The notes under the pieces are model-generated. The model worked only from the letters and a program-made list of their open reading frames with translations, ran no database searches and had not been told where the DNA came from. 64,000 nt of DNA, from the NCBI GenBank assembly GCA_030278955.1, contig JAOANR010000009.1:42265800-42329799 (forward strand). Direction: 5' to 3'. The stretch's first letter is position 1, and each line of letters begins with the position of its first letter. This stretch comes from Hygrophila difformis. Lineage: Eukaryota > Streptophyta > Magnoliopsida > Lamiales > Acanthaceae. Positions 34,195 to 44,057 of the stretch are shown piece by piece. The translations under genes were made by a program, and so were the position numbers.

Positions 34195-34398
34195 CCGACC
34201 AACTCTGCAGCGGTAATTCGGTCGGCACTGCCTACCGAAATAAATATGGTCGGGGGTTGGTCGTCAGTTACTCCCCTTTGCGCAACAACGGATATAAATT
34301 TCCAACAGAGGCCTTTGGTCGCTACTGCGGTCGGGACTACCGCTGCAAATAGACGGTCAAAAATTTCGGTCAGTGATCCGGAATTTTCTTGTAATGAA
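34195..34398 (-). mobile_element. CACTA terminal region
   Basis: On the minus strand the end is CATTACAAGAAAATTCC, a variant of the CACTACAAGAAAA terminus. Behind it are GC-rich subterminal repeats with GGTCG/CGACC motifs (34,210-34,370). This fits the 5' end of the CACTA remnant at 31,840-32,700. The region 33,485-34,190 between them shows no recognisable domain. Confidence 0.5.
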
Positions 34399-34856
34399 CG
34401 CCATCTTCAATTCTCTGCCATCGTGAGACTCGGAGGTCACGATAGGCACTGTGTCATCCAGGGACACGCCAGTCTAGATTTTACCATTTACCGCCATAGA
34501 TTTTTCTTAATGTATGGGATGGATACAGTGGTCAGCATGTCACCATCGATGGGTCACGATTGTCCGATTCCAATACTTGAATATATTGTTCAGCTCCATG
34601 CTTACTTTCATGGTTCACAATGAATATTCAAGTTATCCCTTTCTAATCTAGAACGAAAGATTTTTGGTTACAAAACACCAAGAACACTTAAATCTGGAAA
34701 TTTATATCCTTCATAACTCAATGTTACAAGATCTCAACAAGGTAATTGGATTTAAAATGGTTCGAAATCCGACCATTCTTTGAGGTTTTACCCCCCAAAA
34801 ATAATTTCAACATAAAGCGTTTCGGTATCACAGATCTCATTCACTTTCTTTCATGC

Positions 34857-34945
34857 TTTTAGTCATTCTGTTTTATGATGTTAGCCATTCTGTTTCATGA
34901 TTTAGCCATTTTCTTTAATGATTTTAGCCATTCTGTTTAGTATTT
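34857..34945 (+). repeat. Minisatellite, left block (unit like TTTAGCCATTCTGTTTCATGA)
   Basis: About four degenerate 21-24-bp units abut the copia target site. The same motif continues on the other side at 40,284-40,357 and 40,588-40,757. Confidence 0.7.
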
Positions 34946-34950
34946 TTAGA

Positions 34951-35493
34951 TGTTGTGGAAATCGGGTTAGTTTCCACCAAAATTATACCCGAATAATGGA
35001 GCTATTAATTAAACAATAAAGAGAACACCAAGATTTAACGAGGTTCGGCACAAATTTGCCTACGTCCTCCGGGCCCCACCGAATTATTATTTCACTATGA
35101 GGGAAGAAATAATACAAAGGGTTTTGGAAACAATTTCCTGGCACAAAACCCACTCGACAAGAGACTTACAAAAGCTACTCACTAAAGAAGAGCCTACACT
35201 AGCATTTGGTGTTTATTGCTCTCTTCTGGAGTGCTATGAGATGAAATGACTTGGGGTGTTTCAAATGAAATATTTTTGCCTCTATTTATAGGCATTCCTA
35301 GCCGCAATATGCATAGTAGTTCAAAGTCGCAATATGCATAGTAGTCCAGAGCCGCAATATGCATAGTAGTCCAGAGCCGCAATATGCATAGTAGTCCAAA
35401 GAAGTAATATGCATAGTAGTCCACAGTCGCATTTTGAATAGTACTAGGCATGTGAACAAATCAACACCTCATTTTGGAAGGCAACAACTAACA
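34951..35493 (-). repeat. 3' LTR of the complete copia element
   Basis: It matches the right LTR over its full 543 bp with about 11 substitutions. It includes a six-unit, 25-bp tandem repeat (35,301-35,450) and a TATAAATA box (minus strand, 35,290-35,281). Confidence 0.95.
35301..35450. repeat. Six 25-bp tandem repeats in the copia LTR
   Basis: Five units share AATATGCATAGTAG and the sixth is degenerate (CATTTTGAATAGTAC). ATGCAT is a palindrome. The same array is at 40,091-40,240. The array is absent from the related shorter LTR at 58,889-59,345. Confidence 0.9.
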
Positions 35494-35507
35494 AATCTCC
35501 ACCTTGT
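35494..35507 (-). other. Polypurine tract of the copia element
   Basis: The minus strand reads AAGGTGGAGATT directly before the 3' LTR TGTTAG start. It serves as the plus-strand DNA primer in copia elements. Confidence 0.85.
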
Positions 35508-35599
35508 TGCGACCCAAATCTCAACCACAGTATCTCTTTCGAAAATTCTCCTCATCAAAAATTCGGCAGGACCTCCAAGTGCGCTTTCCAGCGCCAATT

Positions 35600-38500
35600 T
35601 CAAACTCTTGAGATATTTATCAAGTTCAAACAGTGTTCGAACTTAATACCTGTTACAACCTTCGTCAACATATGTGCAGGATTCTCGGTGGTCTTGATCT
35701 TTTGTACCTTGATTCCACATTCTTCAATTATTTCCCGCACAAAATGGTAACGCACGTCGATATGCTTGGTTCTAGCATGATATACCTGGTTCTTTGCTAG
35801 ATGAATGGCACTTTGACTGTCACAAAACACTGTTACATGTTTCTGACCAACTCCTAAGTCATCCAGCAATCCCTGTAACCAAATGGCTTCCTTAACAGCT
35901 TCTGTAATGGCCATGTATTCTGCCTCCGTTGTTGACAAAGCAACGGTTGACTGTAAGGTAGACTTCCAACTAACTGGTGCGTTTGCAAGAGTAAATACGT
36001 ATCCAGTAGTTGATCGACGTTTATCCAGATCTCCTGCATAATCTGAGTCACAGTACCCAACTATATGTTGACCAGTAACATTAGTCTTCTCAAATATCAA
36101 CCCAATATCTAAGGTTTTCAAGATATACCTTAGAATCCATTTCACAGCTTGCCAATGATCTTTACCGGGATCATGCATGTACCTGCTCACTACTCCAACT
36201 GCATGTGAAATGTCAGGCCTTGTACACACCATTGCATACATCAAGCTACCCACCGCATTTGAATAAGGAACCTTTGACATGTATTCTCGTTCCTCTTTCG
36301 TCTTCGGGCATTGTGAAGCACTAAGTTTGAAATGAGGAGCAAACGGTGTACTTACAGGTTTGGTTTTGTTCGTCATGCCAAATCGCTGCAATACTTTCTT
36401 CAGATATTGCTTCTGAGTCAAACTCAGAGTGCCCCTATTCCTGTCTCTCGTTATTTCCATACCGAGAATTTTCTTTGCTTCACCAAGATCTTTCATTTCG
36501 AACTCCTTGCTGAGTTGGGACTTCAACCTGTTTATCTCTCCTCTATGTTTCGAAGCAATTAACATGTCATCTACATATAGAAGAAGATAAATGAAAGATC
36601 CATCATGTAGCTTACCGAAATATACGCAATGATCAAAACTGCTCCTGGTGCACTTTTGGCCAATCATAAATTGATCAAATCGCTTATACCATTGCCTTGG
36701 AGATTGTTTCAATCCATACAGCGATTTGTTCAACCTGCAAACCCAATCTTTTTTTCCAGCAACTTCAAATCCTTCTGGTTGGGTCATGTAGATTTCCTCC
36801 TCCAAATCACCATGTAAGAATGCCGTCTTTACATCCATTTGAACTAGTTCCAAATCAAGCTGCGCTACCAAGGCCAATAAAATACGAATAGAGGAATGTT
36901 TTACAACATGAGAAAATACCTCATTGTAATCAATTCCCTCCTTTTGAGCATAGCCTTTAGCTACCAATCTTGCCTGGTAGCGAACGTCATCCTTTTCTGG
37001 AAATCCCTCTTTCTGAGCATAGACCCACTTGCAACCAATTGCCTTCTTTCCCTCTGGGAGTTTAGCTAGCTTCCACGTGTGATTTGCTTCAAGGGAATGC
37101 ATTTCCTCGTCCATGGCTTTCTTCCACTTTTCTTTTTCCGGATTAATTTTTGCATCAAGAAAAGTTTGTGGTATACCTTCTTCAATAACAGAAAGTGCAT
37201 AGGCCAACATACTTTCGAATCGAGCAGGTCTCCTAATTTCTCTTGGCCTCTTCATTGCAATTGGTAAATCTTGTTGCTCCTGAGGTTCTTGGGTTAAAAC
37301 CTCACTTTCTCTGGGCTCTTCTTCGGTACTTGGACCATCGTCTTCTATTAGTTGTCCATCTACCTCTCTAGTTGTAGATGTCTGAAACTCCACCTGTTGA
37401 GGATAATGCTCCACCTGCTGGGGAGTACTATCCGGCTGCTGCTTGGTTACCTTCTTCAACATTATCGATTCGTTGAAGGTAACATCTCTGCTAAAGATCA
37501 CCTTTTTCATCTCCGGGCACCATAGGTGATATCCTTTTACTCCAGAAGATATCCCTACGAAAACAACTTTTCTCGCCCTCGGATCCAGCTTTGATTCTTT
37601 CACGTGATAATAAGCAGCGCAACCAAACACACGTAAAGAATCATAATCATTTGCAGGTTTACCAAACCATGCCTCCAAAGGTGTCTTGCCTTTAAGTGCA
37701 GTTGATGGTAGTCGATTGATTAGATGGCTCGCATATGTCACCGCTTTAGCCCAGAACTGCTTGCCCAAATTAGCATTGGACAACATACACCGAACTTTCT
37801 CCAACAAGGTTCGGTTCATCCGTTCAGCCACCCCATTCTGTTGTGGCGTGTCCCGCACAGTGAAATTTCGGGAAATACCTTCCTTCTTGCATAAATCGAA
37901 AAAAGGGTCATTTCGATATTCTGTGCCGTTATCAGATCGAAGCACTTTAATCTTCCTCCCGGTCTGGTTCTCCATCATTTTCTTCCAAGCGAGGAATTTC
38001 CCGAATGCTTCATTTTTTGTTAGCATGGGATACACCCATACTCTTCGGGAAAAGTCATCAACAAACGTTACAAAATAGTGGTTTCCTCCCAGGGAAGCTG
38101 TCTTTGTAGGTCCCCATACATCTGAGTGAATGTAATCCATAATGCCTTTAGTGTTATGGATTGTTGTTCCGAACTTCACCCGCGTTTGCTTTCCCAGAAC
38201 ACATTGTTCGCAAAATTCAAGTTTGCAAGTCTTTGCACCATTTAATAATCCTTGCTTTGCCAGAGTCTGCAAGGATTTTTCTCCAGCATGCCCAAGCCTC
38301 ATATGCCATAGCTTGGTCATCTCCTCTTCCTTGTCTGCTTCTGATACTGCTGCTGCAATGCCAATCACTGTATTGCCCTGGAAGTGGTATAAGTTATTTT
38401 TCCTTATACCTTTCATGACTACAAGTGCTCCCGAGATCACTTTCATAATTCCATTCTGAATGTTGATGGAGTGGCCTTTGGCTTCCAAGGCTTCCACTGA

Positions 38501-39616
38501 TATGAGGTTCTTGGCAAATTTCGGTATATACCGAACTTCCGTCAGCACCTTGGTTTTTCCATCGTGGTTCTTCAGATATACTGAGCCAACTTCAGCTATC
38601 TGGCAATATCCGTTGTTGGCTAGGTAGACAACTCCACCGTCAACACTTTCAAGGTTGACAAACCACTCCTTCCTGGAACACATGTGGAATGAGCATCCTG
38701 AGTCTAGCAACCAGTCGTCAGTGCACATTGTTACCGATGAGACACAAGCTAAAGAATACTCTGTCTCATCACTATCAGCAACACAAGCCTCTACTACTGC
38801 TTTCCCCTTTTTCTTTTGCAGCTTAGGACAATCTTTCTTCCAATGTCCTTTTTCGTGACAAAAGATACATTCGTCTTTCGACACTCTGCCTCGTGACTTG
38901 GATCTGCCTCTTCTGTCCGGCTTATACTTGTGGCTACGGCCCCGAACAGTATGAGCTTCACCAGTCGAACTCCTGTGTCCTAACTTATCCTTCTTTCTGA
39001 TCTCGTTAGAATATAAGGCAGTGGTAACTTCTTTAAAGGAAATCGTTTCCTTTCCAGTCAGCATACTAACAATTATATGCTCGTATTCATCGGGGAGCGA
39101 AGCTAACAGTATCAACGCCTTGTCAACGTCATCTATCTTCTCGTCGAGATTCAATAAATCGGTGACCAAAGAATCGAATCTTGTTATGTGTTCATTCATC
39201 GTGGTACCGGGCAAATACTGGAATCGATACAGCTTCGTCTTCATGTAGAGCTTGTTCTTCGTGCTCTTTTTCATGAATTTATCTTCCAGTTCTTTCCACA
39301 GTCTGTGCGCCATCGTCTCCCTCATAAGCGGATACTTCTGCTCCTTTGAGAGACATAGCCGAATTGTACCACACGCAAGGCGGTTGATCCTCGTCCAGTC
39401 TTTATCATCAACACCATTTGGTTTGGTTTCTTCAAGTGCCTCATCCAGCTCCTGCTGGTACAAGATGTCCAACACCTCGCACTGCCACATACCAAAATTA
39501 TTGGTACCGTCGAATTTTTCGACATCAAATTTGGCATTTGAAACCATCGTCCGAGATGACGATGTCACCAACGGCTTCGAATCTGAAGTTGACGTTTCAC
39601 CGGACCTATCCGCCAT
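35600..39616 (-). CDS. Copia gag-pol polyprotein, intact (1,338 aa)
   Basis: One open frame encodes all enzymes for retrotransposition. Domains in order: UBN2/Retrotran_gag (about residues 25-220, KFDGTNNFGMW), CCHC zinc knuckle near 249-262 (CIFCHEKGHWKKDC), and aspartic protease (LLDSGCSFHM, near 304). Then come the pre-integrase HHCC motif (about 438-480), the integrase core (SDVWGP, DNGTEY, PQQNGVAERMN) and a chromodomain-free C-terminal region. RT follows (MDVKTAFLHGDLEE, LLYVDDMLIA near 1,016), then RNase H (YCDSDYAGD near 1,190, STTEAEY). The start ATG lies 107 nt after the PBS. No stop or frameshift is visible. The proteins act in cytoplasmic particles and, for integrase, in the nucleus. 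Confidence 0.95.
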   Translation of the reverse strand: MADRSGETSTSDSKPLVTSSSRTMVSNAKFDVEKFDGTNNFGMWQCEVLDILYQQELDEALEETKPNGVDDKDWTRINRLACGTIRLCLSKEQKYPLMRETMAHRLWKELEDKFMKKSTKNKLYMKTKLYRFQYLPGTTMNEHITRFDSLVTDLLNLDEKIDDVDKALILLASLPDEYEHIIVSMLTGKETISFKEVTTALYSNEIRKKDKLGHRSSTGEAHTVRGRSHKYKPDRRGRSKSRGRVSKDECIFCHEKGHWKKDCPKLQKKKGKAVVEACVADSDETEYSLACVSSVTMCTDDWLLDSGCSFHMCSRKEWFVNLESVDGGVVYLANNGYCQIAEVGSVYLKNHDGKTKVLTEVRYIPKFAKNLISVEALEAKGHSINIQNGIMKVISGALVVMKGIRKNNLYHFQGNTVIGIAAAVSEADKEEEMTKLWHMRLGHAGEKSLQTLAKQGLLNGAKTCKLEFCEQCVLGKQTRVKFGTTIHNTKGIMDYIHSDVWGPTKTASLGGNHYFVTFVDDFSRRVWVYPMLTKNEAFGKFLAWKKMMENQTGRKIKVLRSDNGTEYRNDPFFDLCKKEGISRNFTVRDTPQQNGVAERMNRTLLEKVRCMLSNANLGKQFWAKAVTYASHLINRLPSTALKGKTPLEAWFGKPANDYDSLRVFGCAAYYHVKESKLDPRARKVVFVGISSGVKGYHLWCPEMKKVIFSRDVTFNESIMLKKVTKQQPDSTPQQVEHYPQQVEFQTSTTREVDGQLIEDDGPSTEEEPRESEVLTQEPQEQQDLPIAMKRPREIRRPARFESMLAYALSVIEEGIPQTFLDAKINPEKEKWKKAMDEEMHSLEANHTWKLAKLPEGKKAIGCKWVYAQKEGFPEKDDVRYQARLVAKGYAQKEGIDYNEVFSHVVKHSSIRILLALVAQLDLELVQMDVKTAFLHGDLEEEIYMTQPEGFEVAGKKDWVCRLNKSLYGLKQSPRQWYKRFDQFMIGQKCTRSSFDHCVYFGKLHDGSFIYLLLYVDDMLIASKHRGEINRLKSQLSKEFEMKDLGEAKKILGMEITRDRNRGTLSLTQKQYLKKVLQRFGMTNKTKPVSTPFAPHFKLSASQCPKTKEEREYMSKVPYSNAVGSLMYAMVCTRPDISHAVGVVSRYMHDPGKDHWQAVKWILRYILKTLDIGLIFEKTNVTGQHIVGYCDSDYAGDLDKRRSTTGYVFTLANAPVSWKSTLQSTVALSTTEAEYMAITEAVKEAIWLQGLLDDLGVGQKHVTVFCDSQSAIHLAKNQVYHARTKHIDVRYHFVREIIEECGIKVQKIKTTENPAHMLTKVVTGIKFEHCLNLINISRV

Positions 39617-39721
39617 TTTTGCTTCAAAATTTAATTAATAGCTCACAAAAGGTAGCTCAACCGAGATGCGTTTCTGATGTGGAAGATCAGCTTAGCTGCG
39701 ACCACAGAGCATACTATGCAA

Positions 39722-39738
39722 CCAAGGCTCTGATACCA
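39722..39738 (-). other. Primer binding site of the copia element
   Basis: The minus strand reads TGGTATCAGAGCCTTGG, complementary to the 3' end of initiator tRNA-Met, two bases after the 5' LTR. Confidence 0.95.
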
Positions 39739-39740
39739 AT

Positions 39741-40283
39741 TGTTGTGGAAATCGAGTTAGTTTCCACCAAAATTATATCCGAATAATGGAGCTATTAATT
39801 AAACAATAAAGAGAACACCAAGATTTAACGAGGTTCGGCACAAATTTGCCTACGTCCTCCGGGCCCCACCGAATTATTATTTCACTATGAGGGAAGTAAT
39901 AATACAAAGGGTTTTGGTAACAATTTCCTGGCACAAAACCCACTCGACAAGAGACTTACAAAAGCTACTCACTAAAGAAGAGCCTACACTAGCATTTGGT
40001 GTTTATTGCTCTCTTCTGGAGTGCTATGAGATGAAATGACTTGGGGTGTTTCAAATGAAATATTTTTGCCTCTATTTATAGGCATTCCTAGCCGCAATAT
40101 GCATAGTAGTTCAAAGTCGCAATATGCATAGTAGTCCACAGCCGCAATATGCATAGTAATCCACAGCCGCAATATGCATAGTAGTCCAAAGCCGTAATAT
40201 GCATAGTAGCCCACAGTCGCATTTTGAATAGTACTAGGCATGTGAACAAATCACCACCTCATTTTGGAAGGCAACAACTAACA
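39741..40283 (-). repeat. 5' LTR of the complete copia element
   Basis: This LTR drives transcription of the element. The minus strand has TATAAATAGAGG at 40,080-40,069. Upstream of it (40,091-40,240) lie six 25-bp repeats of the form GCCGCAATATGCATAGTAGT plus five bases. The repeats sit where an enhancer would be. Confidence 0.95.
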
Positions 40284-40357
40284 TTAGACATTTTGTTTAA
40301 TAAGTTTAGTCATTATGTTTCATGATTTTTGTCATTAAGTTTAATGTTTTTAGTTCA
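40284..40357 (+). repeat. Minisatellite, middle block
   Basis: About three TTTAGTCATTRTGTTTCATGA-like units directly follow the copia target duplication. They show that the element landed inside the array. Confidence 0.65.
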
Positions 40358-40587
40358 AGTTCGCCTTTCCTTCTTAGTCTTCTCTTCAAGTTCAGATAAG
40401 GAAGAAACAAAGATAATAGAAAGGAGATTTGTACAGGACCAAAAGTATTTATTTCTCAATAAATCAATAGATAAGGAAAAAAGTAATAAAAGAAGGATAT
40501 GCCGCAGATCGGGATGTAAGTCTCTGATTACTTCTTTCGTTCTTTCAGCGCCTTTCTCATTAACGAAAAGAAATGAGTCCTTCATTA
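40358..40587 (+). other. Unidentified spacer between minisatellite blocks
   Basis: About 230 bp with a more organelle-like, A/G-rich composition (for example AAGGATATGCCGCAGATCGGGATG) interrupts the minisatellite. Open frames cross it on both strands, but I recognise no protein. Confidence 0.35.
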
Positions 40588-40757
40588 AGCATTTAGTATT
40601 TTTAGCCATTTTATTTAATGAGTTCAGCCATTACGTTTAATGTTTCTAGTCATTGTTTTTCATGAGTTTAGTCATTCTGTTTCATGATTTTAGTCATTAT
40701 GTTTAATGATTTTAACTGTTATATTTCATGATTTTAGCCATTTTATTTAATGATTTT
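40588..40757 (+). repeat. Minisatellite, right block
   Basis: About seven degenerate units of the same TTTAGTCATT...TTTCATGA motif. 40,758-41,290 beyond it holds nothing I can identify apart from a T-rich run at 41,070-41,096. Confidence 0.65.
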
Positions 40758-41307
40758 GTGGACAGAAATCTACGTATAACTAAACAGATATGTTATGGTT
40801 GGTATATTGAGACAGAATATATTCTTACTTGGGATAAGATAGAATGCCAAACTCAATGGAACAGAATGTATTGAATTTTGAGATAAAATGTACTCTTGTT
40901 TAAAATAGAATTTTAACAGACAGAATGTTAAGTACAAAGAAACATAATTTCCTAAATTTGGAGACAAATTGTCTCATCATATGTCATCATATAAGAAAAC
41001 TTAGACAAAAATGATTGTTTCTTATCCCCACTTGAGAGTAATTTTCCTTCTCCTCCACTACAAATCTTTTTTTTGTTTTGTTTTTTTTTTTTTTTTGTGC
41101 TTTGATGCTCATGGATACTTGAGGCTGGAGCATACGATTCACTTCTCAATGAAAATTGATTTTGGAAAAGATTTGTGGAGAATAGAATGATGAGGACTGC
41201 ATAAAGGAATTGAATAGTTCAAGAAGGAACACATTCGTCAATTTCACATTATTTAAAGAAGCATAATATCATATTTAGCCCTACCATAAACGTTTGATTT
41301 GAAATGA

Positions 41308-41489
41308 GAATGAAACTTGGCCCAAGTGGTGATATTCCATGCCTTCCAACCATAAGTTGGGGTTCAATTCTCATACAATCCCCTATCCCTCAAATTTATT
41401 CCCATTTATAATTTGTGTGGCTTGAACTCCAACTCATCTTTACTTACACATAGGTGTCAATGTAAAAAAAAAAAAAAAAAAAAAAGACA
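41308..41489 (+). mobile_element. tRNA-derived SINE, family A
   Basis: It starts with a degenerate tRNA-like head (box A-like GGCCCAAGTGGTGA, box B-like GGTTCAATTCTC) and ends in a run of about 23 A. A 15-bp target duplication, tttgatttgaaatga, flanks it at 41,293-41,307 and 41,490-41,504. It is the same family as 53,406-53,580. Confidence 0.85.
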
Positions 41490-41694
41490 TTTGATTTGAA
41501 ATGAAATCCAATAACTATAATTTATTCCAACAGAAGCCGGAAAAAGCGATTCCAGCATAGTACCAAGTCAACCGAAAATGGTAATAAAATACTTTATCAA
41601 ACTTAAACCATACATACCCCATCTCCTTGATTGGCCATTGGGGTTAAACCAATAGGTCCCTTGATTCATTCCTAGACTTAAATGTGTTGTCTTT

Positions 41695-41860
41695 TTAGGT
41701 GAATATCAGGGTATCCTCAGGCCACATTGGACCCAAGACTAATCCCTCGAGAATCTGCAAGGGCAATTAAGGGCGCCTCTCCCAAAGCAGTTTTTTGCAT
41801 ACAAAAGGCTCGAACCCGAGACCTTGCTTAAGCGACTAGAGCCCCATCCACTCAAGCCAA
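41695..41860 (-). mobile_element. tRNA-derived SINE, family B
   Basis: On the minus strand it begins near GGCTTGAGTGGATGGGGCTC with box B GGTTCGAGCC and ends near CTGATATTCACC without a long A tail. A perfect 17-bp target duplication, ttaaatgtgttgtcttt, lies at 41,678-41,694 and 41,861-41,877. Confidence 0.85.
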
Positions 41861-42000
41861 TTAAATGTGTTGTCTTTAATTTGGCTTATTTATTATCAAC
41901 TCAAATTTTTGAACGAGGGGATTTTATTTGTTTGGGATTTTTTGTCAATTGAATATTTTATCAATGTGGGATCATCTATGCTTGCTTCTTTTTCCTTTTC

Positions 42001-42575
42001 TATACCTACAGGCAGGTCGGTACAGTATACCGAAATTTTTTCGCCTACCGTATACCATAACGAAATTTACAGTATAAATATTTTCATACCGATGTCGTAC
42101 AAAAGATTTTGGTATGAAATATTTTCATACCGTTACCATACCGAATATCAGTATACTGAAGATTTTGGTATAGAATATTTTATACCGTTACCATACCGAC
42201 TTTCCGATATTTGCCGATATACTAAACCTTCAATACATACCGACATACCAGTCTTGCAATATATACGGATATACCGAATCTTCGATACATACCGACATAC
42301 CGATATATAGGGTTAAATATATAAAATTATAAAAATTAGGTATGTTTTCGGTAAGTTCGGAATATACCAATATACCGAACCATGGATACATATTGATATA
42401 CCGGTATTGCGGGATATACCGACATACCGAATGTTCGGTACGGTAACGATATACAGCGCGCGGTATCAAAACTCTATACCATTACCGTACCAAAATATTA
42501 CCATATACTGAAAATTTCGACATTCTCGATATTTTTTCGGTACGGTATGTGCGGTATGCGGTATACTCGATATTT
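42001..42575. repeat. TACCG/CGGTA-rich palindromic repeat region
   Basis: About 570 bp contain dozens of ATACCG and CGGTAT words in both orientations, so the stretch can fold on itself. Plant hAT-type MITEs with CGGTATACCG cores look similar, but I could not define termini or a target duplication. Confidence 0.55.
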
Positions 42576-42698
42576 TTCCCCAAGGTTAAATATACCATTG
42601 ATCATATAACTATTTTGTAAATCTTATAATTTAATATAATTAACTATTCCTATACGATAAACAAAAGATGACAAAATAATTATCATCGCCATAACTAA

Positions 42699-42950
42699 TA
42701 CTCCCTCCATTTTTTAACATATTACCCATTGCATAGTTAATATTATTCATCAAGTAACTTTGATTCAACTTTTTAGCACAATTATATAAGATAAAACAGT
42801 CAAGTGAGATGTTGGATTCGTCTAATTGAATAGTTTTAGAATAATAAATTTTTATAATTTTTATTTGTATATAATTTGTGTTATTAATGATTGAAAATGT
42901 GTACTGGATTATTTGTAGTGTAAAAATGGAGTTGTTATAAAAAACAAAGA
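42699..42950 (+). mobile_element. Stowaway-like MITE, one end only
   Basis: TACTCCCTCCATTTTTTAAC matches the conserved Stowaway terminus, with the TA target. The opposite terminus is not recognisable, so the element is probably truncated. Confidence 0.6.
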
Positions 42951-43395
42951 GATTAGTATAACAAAGAGATTAGTAGGGATAGAGGTGGCAACATTGCCCA
43001 ACAAAAAATTTCCATTGCTTTACACTATTTCTTTTGTAGTAAAGGAATTTTGGGTTTCTGTTATTGAATTTGTTCGCTAAACCTTTGTAGCTAATGAGTT
43101 TCGTGAATTTGTTCCCTTGATCGCAAGTGCATCTCGTTAATTAGTGGCTGAATTCTAAGCTTAATTATTCAATTTTCAATTCCTAAACAAAAAATTCTAT
43201 TTTTTTAAATGTATATAAATTAATAAGAGAGCTTATGTAATACTTATTATCTTTACTTTTAATTACTACAGTAGTTAATATTATTATGTTACTCTGATTT
43301 CTTGACATAAATATGACAACACCACCAAATACTTCAATTGTAATATTAGGAGAGTATAATATTGCTTTTCTAATTTCTACCATATTTTCAATGAT

Positions 43396-43405
43396 TATAA
43401 ATATA
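43396..43405 (+). promoter_or_regulatory. TATA box of the cysteine-rich peptide gene
   Basis: TATAAATATA lies 37 bp before the start codon, which implies a very short leader of roughly 5-15 nt if transcription starts at the usual distance. Confidence 0.5.
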
Positions 43406-43441
43406 TACTTGTAGGCTTGCACGCAAAAATTCTAAATCATT

Positions 43442-44057
43442 ATGGCTTTATCCAATATAATGAATTTCATTTTCTTCATCTCAATCCTCTTTACCATTGC
43501 TCTTCCTTATCAATGTAAGCATATGCATACACACACAGACACACATATTAGAAATGTTTGTAATTTTAAATATCAACTTTTATAGACGTGAAGCAACAAA
43601 AGTGCCATGAATCTATTCAAAAATGTATTTACAGTCATTTTTCTCTTAATACGCACTATTATTCTTCAACATTCTAATTTTTGTTATCGGTGTTCTTCAA
43701 ACATCTATTGAAACATTTTTTTCCATTTAATGTTTCTCTCCTTTCAAAATACTTATATCATAGATTAATATATATATATATATATAAAGTTTTTTGTAGA
43801 ATTCTCTTCTAATCATTTCTTATACAATTGCAGGCACCGGTAATAATGCTGTGGAAAGTGATGGAAATAAGATGGAGTACATTGGGACAAATATTAAGTT
43901 GCGAAATAGTATACAGTTGTATTTTTGCAGAAGTTCAAGTTGCGATGAAGAGAAGGATAGTTGTTGGTGTTGTAGAATTGAAAGATTATGCTATTATACC
44001 CTAGAGGAATGTCTGTTATTTTGCCACCCCTCATATGCCAATCTTCATCCCCCTTGA
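43442..44057 (+). CDS. Secreted cysteine-rich peptide, ESF1/MEG-like (two exons)
   Basis: Exon 1 is 43,442-43,514 and exon 2 is 43,834-44,057. The 319-nt intron has donor CAAT|GTAAGC and acceptor ATTGCAG|GC; the split codon gives Cys. The product is 98 residues. Residues 1-25 form a signal peptide with a hydrophobic core (FIFFISILFTIAL). The mature part carries eight cysteines in the order C-x4-C-x6-C-x-C-C-x5-C-x6-C-x3-C, with the central motif CWCC and a CYYTLEEC stretch. This matches the EMBRYO SURROUNDING FACTOR 1 / MEG family of secreted peptides. Arabidopsis ESF1 comes from central cell and endosperm and affects suspensor development. Function and expression here are inferred. The frame, splice sites and TATA box all look intact. 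Its neighbours are transposable elements only. Confidence 0.7.

Larger units (their letters stand above)
34951..40283 (-). mobile_element. Complete Ty1/copia retrotransposon (5,333 bp)
   Basis: It has two 543-bp LTRs (34,951-35,493 and 39,741-40,283), both with TGTTG...CAACTAACA ends, and a 5-bp target duplication ttaga at 34,946-34,950 and 40,284-40,288. The PBS, PPT and one uninterrupted polyprotein ORF are all present. I count about 11 substitutions between the LTRs (about 2%), so the insertion is recent. The protein is of the Tork/Tnt1 type. Everything needed for autonomous transposition is visible. Confidence 0.95.

Noticed and set aside
35301..35450. Possible CRISPR-like array
   Set aside because: The 25-bp units are directly adjacent without spacers, in a plant LTR.
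35194..35451. 85-codon frame of repeated YYAYY/CILRLW units
   Set aside because: It is a translation of the 25-bp LTR repeats; the same frame appears in both LTRs.
42230..42469. 79-codon Tyr/Arg-rich frame
   Set aside because: It is a product of the TACCG repeat words and has no protein-like composition.
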